A stretch of DNA of 16,272 bases from Betaproteobacteria bacterium (GTDB lineage Bacteria > Pseudomonadota > Gammaproteobacteria > Burkholderiales > SG8-39): positions 1 to 16,272 of the forward strand of contig QYQC01000253.1 in NCBI GenBank assembly GCA_007280315.1, in the 5' to 3' direction. Positions 13,624 through 16,272 of the stretch are shown here, piece by piece. The notes below the pieces were generated by a model. It searched no databases. It was not told the DNA's origin and was given only the letters and a program-made list of their open reading frames with translations. The position numbers and the translations under genes were made by a program. Numbering within the stretch: the stretch's first letter is position 1; every line of letters begins with the position of its first letter.

Positions 13624-13989
13624 TCACCGAACCAGGCTGGTATTGAAGTGAGGATTCTCGATGATTCCGAAGCGGTTGCCGAAGGGGTCTTCCACCGCCG
13701 CCACTTTAATTCCCCCACCGACCTCGGCGACAGGCTCCAGCGCAGACGCACCCAGTTCCAGCAGTCGGGCATAGGCGGTCTCGATGTTTTCCACCCCCCA
13801 AAGTGGTTGCGGACCCGCGGTTCCCGGTTGCGCGCCGGGAAGCAGCCCGAGTTCGAAGCCGCCAACGGAATAGCCGACGTAGAACGGTTTGTCGAAGTAC
13901 GGCGGCTGTCCGAGCACCTTCGAATACCAGTCTTTGGCGGCGGCGAGGTCCGGGGCGGGATAGATGGCAGTGCGCAGGCCGAGGATCAT
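13624..13989 (-). CDS. VOC-superfamily protein, 121 aa
   Basis: This is a second small glyoxalase-fold protein, not closely similar to the one at 12513-12899. It has LRTAIYPAPDLAAAKDWYSK (residues 5-24), the usual first beta-alpha unit, and ends with AAVEDPFGNRFGIIENPHF, where Glu111 occupies the common metal-ligand position. The length suggests one two-module VOC domain. Substrate is unknown. The ATG at 13989 is preceded by AAGGGAG at 8-9 nt. It lies downstream of the DUF1579-like gene on the same strand with a 133-bp gap, and may have its own promoter. Confidence 0.87.
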   Translation of the reverse strand: MILGLRTAIYPAPDLAAAKDWYSKVLGQPPYFDKPFYVGYSVGGFELGLLPGAQPGTAGPQPLWGVENIETAYARLLELGASALEPVAEVGGGIKVAAVEDPFGNRFGIIENPHFNTSLVR

Positions 13990-14004
13990 GTTTGTGGCTC
14001 CCTT

Positions 14005-14019
14005 ACATAGTCAGTATGT
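14005..14019. promoter_or_regulatory. Short inverted repeat upstream of VOC gene
   Basis: ACATA (14005-14009) and TATGT (14015-14019) are separated by 5 bp and lie 16-30 bp upstream of the VOC start codon. The symmetry and position would suit a repressor site, but five-base arms are easily found by chance. Confidence 0.2.
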
Positions 14020-14038
14020 GTTGCCGCCTTTTTGACCT

Positions 14039-14064
14039 GCACAACTCAATGTTCGCAGTTGTGC
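14039..14064. repeat. Perfect 8-bp inverted repeat between DUF1579-like and VOC genes
   Basis: GCACAACT (14039-14046) and AGTTGTGC (14057-14064) surround a 10-nt loop in the 133-bp spacer. On the minus strand it follows the DUF1579-like stop by about 58 nt. No U-run follows, so it is a weak candidate for a terminator or an operator of the VOC gene. Confidence 0.35.
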
Positions 14065-14122
14065 GCGCGAAGCGGGGTCTGCTTAGGGTTGACGTCCGCC
14101 GCGTGGTCGGGCCGCTGTGCGG

Positions 14123-14629
14123 CTACCTACGGGTGTATTTGCCATCGAAGGCTATTGTCCACGCGCCGCCCGCATCCGTCGCCTCCCACAATTGTCGGAC
14201 GCTCCCGTCGGCGTTTGGTGTCCAGGTAATTCTATGTTTCGCAGTTTTGCCGTCGGCGCCGGTTACCTGGCCTTCGAGCACCATGCTTCGATCACGCAGC
14301 CCTCCTTCGAGTACAAGAAGCAGCCCCGACGAGTCAACCCAGGTCTGATGCCAGACCCTGCGCGGCGCGTCATAGACGTTCAGACTCTCGCCGCTGTAAC
14401 CACGGCCCGTGTCGTAGCGCTCATGCAGCACGCAGCCGCCGTACTCCCGCCGAATACTGTTTGTCCCGGCCAGCTTTCCCTTGACTCCATGAACATTCCA
14501 CTCTCCCACCCAGAAGTCGAAAGCCCGATACTCGTCCGATGTACACGCAGGGGACGGACTCTGCGCAACCGCGGCGGTGGCTACACCGATCACGGCGGCA
14601 ACAATCATGGCCAGACTTATGGAACGCAT
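14123..14629 (-). CDS. Secreted DUF1579-like hypothetical protein, 168 aa
   Basis: A signal peptide is evident (MRSISLAMIVAAVIGVATAA, with AVA22-Q23 as the likely cleavage site). The mature protein opens with FDFWVGEW (residues 37-44), a hallmark of DUF1579/lipocalin-like secreted proteins, and continues with a beta-rich body of repeated Trp/Gly segments (RRVWHQTWVDSSG, HRITWTPNADGS, RQLWEATDAGG). The function of this family is not established; a beta-barrel that binds a small hydrophobic ligand is a reasonable guess. The ATG at 14629 has GGAGGT just upstream; an earlier in-frame start at 14698 would bury the signal peptide. It follows the cupin gene by 58 bp. Confidence 0.82.
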   Translation of the reverse strand: MRSISLAMIVAAVIGVATAAVAQSPSPACTSDEYRAFDFWVGEWNVHGVKGKLAGTNSIRREYGGCVLHERYDTGRGYSGESLNVYDAPRRVWHQTWVDSSGLLLVLEGGLRDRSMVLEGQVTGADGKTAKHRITWTPNADGSVRQLWEATDAGGAWTIAFDGKYTRR

Positions 14630-14687
14630 GAAACCTCCATATTGAGACCCCAGAGCCGGTCGAATCAAGCCTGCGAGCGGGGGCTGT

Positions 14688-15164
14688 TCATGCCTCATCG
14701 GTCCAGTAGTCGAGATGATGATCCGCGCGCGTCATATGACGCAGGCCGCCGCCGTAGGCTCCGATTTTTTTTGAATCGGGGTACTCGCAGACCTCCGCCG
14801 GCATCTTGGTGCTGACCGACAGATAGGCTAGCTCGGCGTCTGAATCGTTGACGATCTGGTGCGCCGTATCCGGCCCACCCGTTGGGCAGCAGATCACATC
14901 GCCCGCGCGGATCTCCCGGGTTTCGCTGCCGTAGCGCAGCGTGCCCCTGCCCTTCACTATGAAGAACATTTCCTCCTCGGCGCGATGACTGTGGAACGGG
15001 CAGGAGCGCTTTCCAGGTGGAACGACATCGTAGGAATAGCCAAGATCCTTCGCGCCGAGGAGCGGTCCGACGCGCACGGCATCGCACTCGAACTTGTCGC
15101 CCTTGGCGAAATGCTCAAGCTTCAACTGGTCGATGTTGATGACTCTTTTTTCGATCACGCTCAT
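14688..15164 (-). CDS. Cupin-domain protein, 158 aa
   Basis: A single cupin beta-barrel. Motif 1 is PFHSHRAEEEMFFIVKGRG, with metal ligands His58, His60 and Glu64 or Glu65. Motif 2 is AGDVICCPTGGPDTAHQIVN, with His96 as the fourth ligand. The set of ligands is intact, so a metal-dependent enzyme or a metal/sugar-binding protein is possible. The C-terminal part (CEYPDSKKIGAY, HLDYWTDE) occurs in a family of uncharacterised bacterial cupins. No substrate can be assigned. The ATG at 15164 has GGAGAAG about 8 nt upstream. It may be co-transcribed with the SRPBCC gene upstream (76-bp gap) and the DUF1579-like gene downstream. Confidence 0.88.
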   Translation of the reverse strand: MSVIEKRVINIDQLKLEHFAKGDKFECDAVRVGPLLGAKDLGYSYDVVPPGKRSCPFHSHRAEEEMFFIVKGRGTLRYGSETREIRAGDVICCPTGGPDTAHQIVNDSDAELAYLSVSTKMPAEVCEYPDSKKIGAYGGGLRHMTRADHHLDYWTDEA

Positions 15165-15240
15165 CAGTTCACTTCTCCGTTCAATTTAGGGCCTTTGCCT
15201 GGGTCTGGCACGCGAGAGCGAATGTCCACGCTTTGTCCCG

Positions 15241-15687
15241 TCACCCAGGAATCTCGGGCTCGACGAGTTTCGCCAACTGCGCCAGAGATTCCTGCCAGCC
15301 GAGATAGCACATTTCGAGCGGAATGGCTTCAGGCAACCCTTCCTGCACCACGTCGAGTTCAGTTCCGCAGGACACCTGCTTCAGGCTAACTGTCGTCTGC
15401 ATTTCTCCGGGCAGGTTCGGGTCGTCGAACCTGTCCGTGTAGCGAATCAGTTCGAACGGCACCAGTTCACGATATTCCCCGCCAAAGGCGTGGCCGTGGC
15501 CTGTCGAGAAGTTGATGAACGACATCTTGTAGGTGCCGCCGACTTTGGCGTCCATATGGTGGACCTTGCAGGTGAAGCCATAGGGCGGAAGCCACTTGGC
15601 CATCGCATCAGCGTCCAAAAAAGCCCGATAGACGCGCTCCGGATTCGCTCGGAGCACGCGGTGAAGCCGGATGGTGCCAGTGGGCAT
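15241..15687 (-). CDS. SRPBCC / AHSA1-family (START-like) protein, 148 aa
   Basis: The protein has the helix-grip fold of activator-of-Hsp90 (Aha1 C-terminal) homologues: IRLHRVLRANPERVYRAFLD (residues 6-25), AMAKWLPPYGF (29-38), VGGTYKMSF (49-57), GEYRELVPFELIRYTDRFDD (70-89) and a C-terminal helix around YLGWQESLAQLAKLVEPE. Bacterial members bind small hydrophobic ligands or act in stress responses; they are not Hsp90 partners as a rule. The ATG at 15687 has AGAGGAAG 7 nt upstream and is preferred to a TTG two codons earlier. It heads an apparent minus-strand series with the cupin and DUF1579-like genes. Confidence 0.9.
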   Translation of the reverse strand: MPTGTIRLHRVLRANPERVYRAFLDADAMAKWLPPYGFTCKVHHMDAKVGGTYKMSFINFSTGHGHAFGGEYRELVPFELIRYTDRFDDPNLPGEMQTTVSLKQVSCGTELDVVQEGLPEAIPLEMCYLGWQESLAQLAKLVEPEIPG

Positions 15688-15771
15688 CGTCAATCTTCCT
15701 CTTGATGCGTCGTTCGGTGGGAGTTGAAGCGATAACCTAGCATGAATCCAGCGATGGGTGCTTTGAAACGA

Positions 15772-16191
15772 CTACCGACTACGGTCAGCTATGGACGAAG
15801 GCAATTCGATGCTACTACCGCGTATTTCTCTCCGCGTGTAGAGCCATTGATCCATTTCTCCGTCCTCAGCGCTCATTCGCGGGCCTACGCGCAGAAAGCC
15901 TGCTTTCTCTACCACGCGCCGCGACGCTGCGTTTGCAATGCTGGTTTCCGCAAACACCTCACCGACCTCGGCAGAAGCAAAGGCACGATCGATAAGCATG
16001 AGGACTGCCGCGGTTGCCACTCCCTGGCGCTGAAACTTCGCGGCGACGTTGTATCCGATTTCGACCCGGCCGGCCCGCGGGGAACCGCGGAAACCTCCCG
16101 ACCCGATGGCGCGCGTCGGTTGCTCGATGACAAACAGGAAGAATGAATTCCACAAAGGCTCCATCCCCGCAGAGACATTTCTCGCGGCCAA
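15772..16191 (-). CDS. GNAT-family acetyltransferase (RimJ/RimL-like), 5' end uncertain
   Basis: GNAT enzymes transfer acetyl from acetyl-CoA to amines, including protein N-termini and antibiotics. The acetyl-CoA loop is in VEIGYNVAAKFQRQGVATAA, and the family C-terminal motif is NAASRRVVEKAGFLRVG. The 16191 start would be TTG with no Shine-Dalgarno. Family-like sequence (SPDIEGIILTPGALPP) continues upstream in the same frame to a TGA at 16270-16272, with no ATG or GTG in between. Either translation starts at a rare codon, or at the internal ATG at 16164, or the gene is interrupted by the TGA and is a pseudogene. The window edge prevents a decision. Confidence 0.75.
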   Translation of the reverse strand: MAARNVSAGMEPLWNSFFLFVIEQPTRAIGSGGFRGSPRAGRVEIGYNVAAKFQRQGVATAAVLMLIDRAFASAEVGEVFAETSIANAASRRVVEKAGFLRVGPRMSAEDGEMDQWLYTRREIRGSSIELPSSIADRSR

Positions 16192-16272
16192 TGCAATGAG
16201 GGCGGGCGGCGGAAGTGCACCAGGCGTCAGAATGATTCCCTCAATATCCGGACTGCCAGCGAGGAGCTGTCA

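Noticed and set aside
13510..14010. A 166-codon plus-strand frame across the YCII-VOC junction
   Set aside because: It overlaps the end of the YCII gene and the antisense of a well-supported VOC gene; no domain is recognisable.

Overview
The window is about 16.3 kb of GC-rich DNA that looks betaproteobacterial. The protein sequences and the Calvin-cycle gene set suggest a facultative or obligate autotroph, such as a chemolithoautotroph or purple bacterium. Genus cannot be fixed from sequence alone. It splits into a Calvin-Benson-Bassham (CBB) operon on the minus strand (1-8940), a divergent regulator and two metabolic genes on the plus strand (9065-11783), and an accessory run of small single-domain proteins (11854-16272).

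The CBB operon reads, in transcription order, cbbL, cbbS, cbbY, fbp, prkB, tkt, gap, pgk (pgk is cut by the left edge). RuBisCO is green-type form IA with all catalytic lysines present. Together the genes encode CO2 fixation (CbbLS), removal of an inhibitory sugar bisphosphate (CbbY), regeneration of RuBP (Fbp, Tkt, PrkB) and reduction of 3-phosphoglycerate (Pgk, Gap). The first five genes are packed with gaps of 19-44 bp. The last three are separated by gaps of 207, 119 and 330 bp, and each of these gaps carries strong inverted repeats. The gap-pgk spacer is the oddest part of the window: it holds two perfect palindromes (22- and 21-bp arms), a 9-bp one and a GC hairpin, all enclosed by a 13-bp inverted repeat.

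cbbR is divergent from cbbL. The 124-bp spacer holds overlapping LysR-type TNA-N7-TNA motifs. After cbbR come a beta-hydroxyacid dehydrogenase, possibly a tartronate semialdehyde reductase that would suit photorespiratory glyoxylate salvage, and nudC.

The right third carries a PNPOx-fold protein, two VOC (glyoxalase-fold) proteins, a secreted YCII-domain protein, a secreted DUF1579-like protein, a cupin, an AHSA1/SRPBCC protein and a GNAT acetyltransferase with an unclear 5' end. These families are recognisable but their substrates are not. I saw no RNA genes, CRISPR arrays or transposases. The metabolic content is mostly conventional. The main novelty candidates are the intergenic palindromes and the pairing of form IA RuBisCO with an operon that lacks cbbQ/cbbO.
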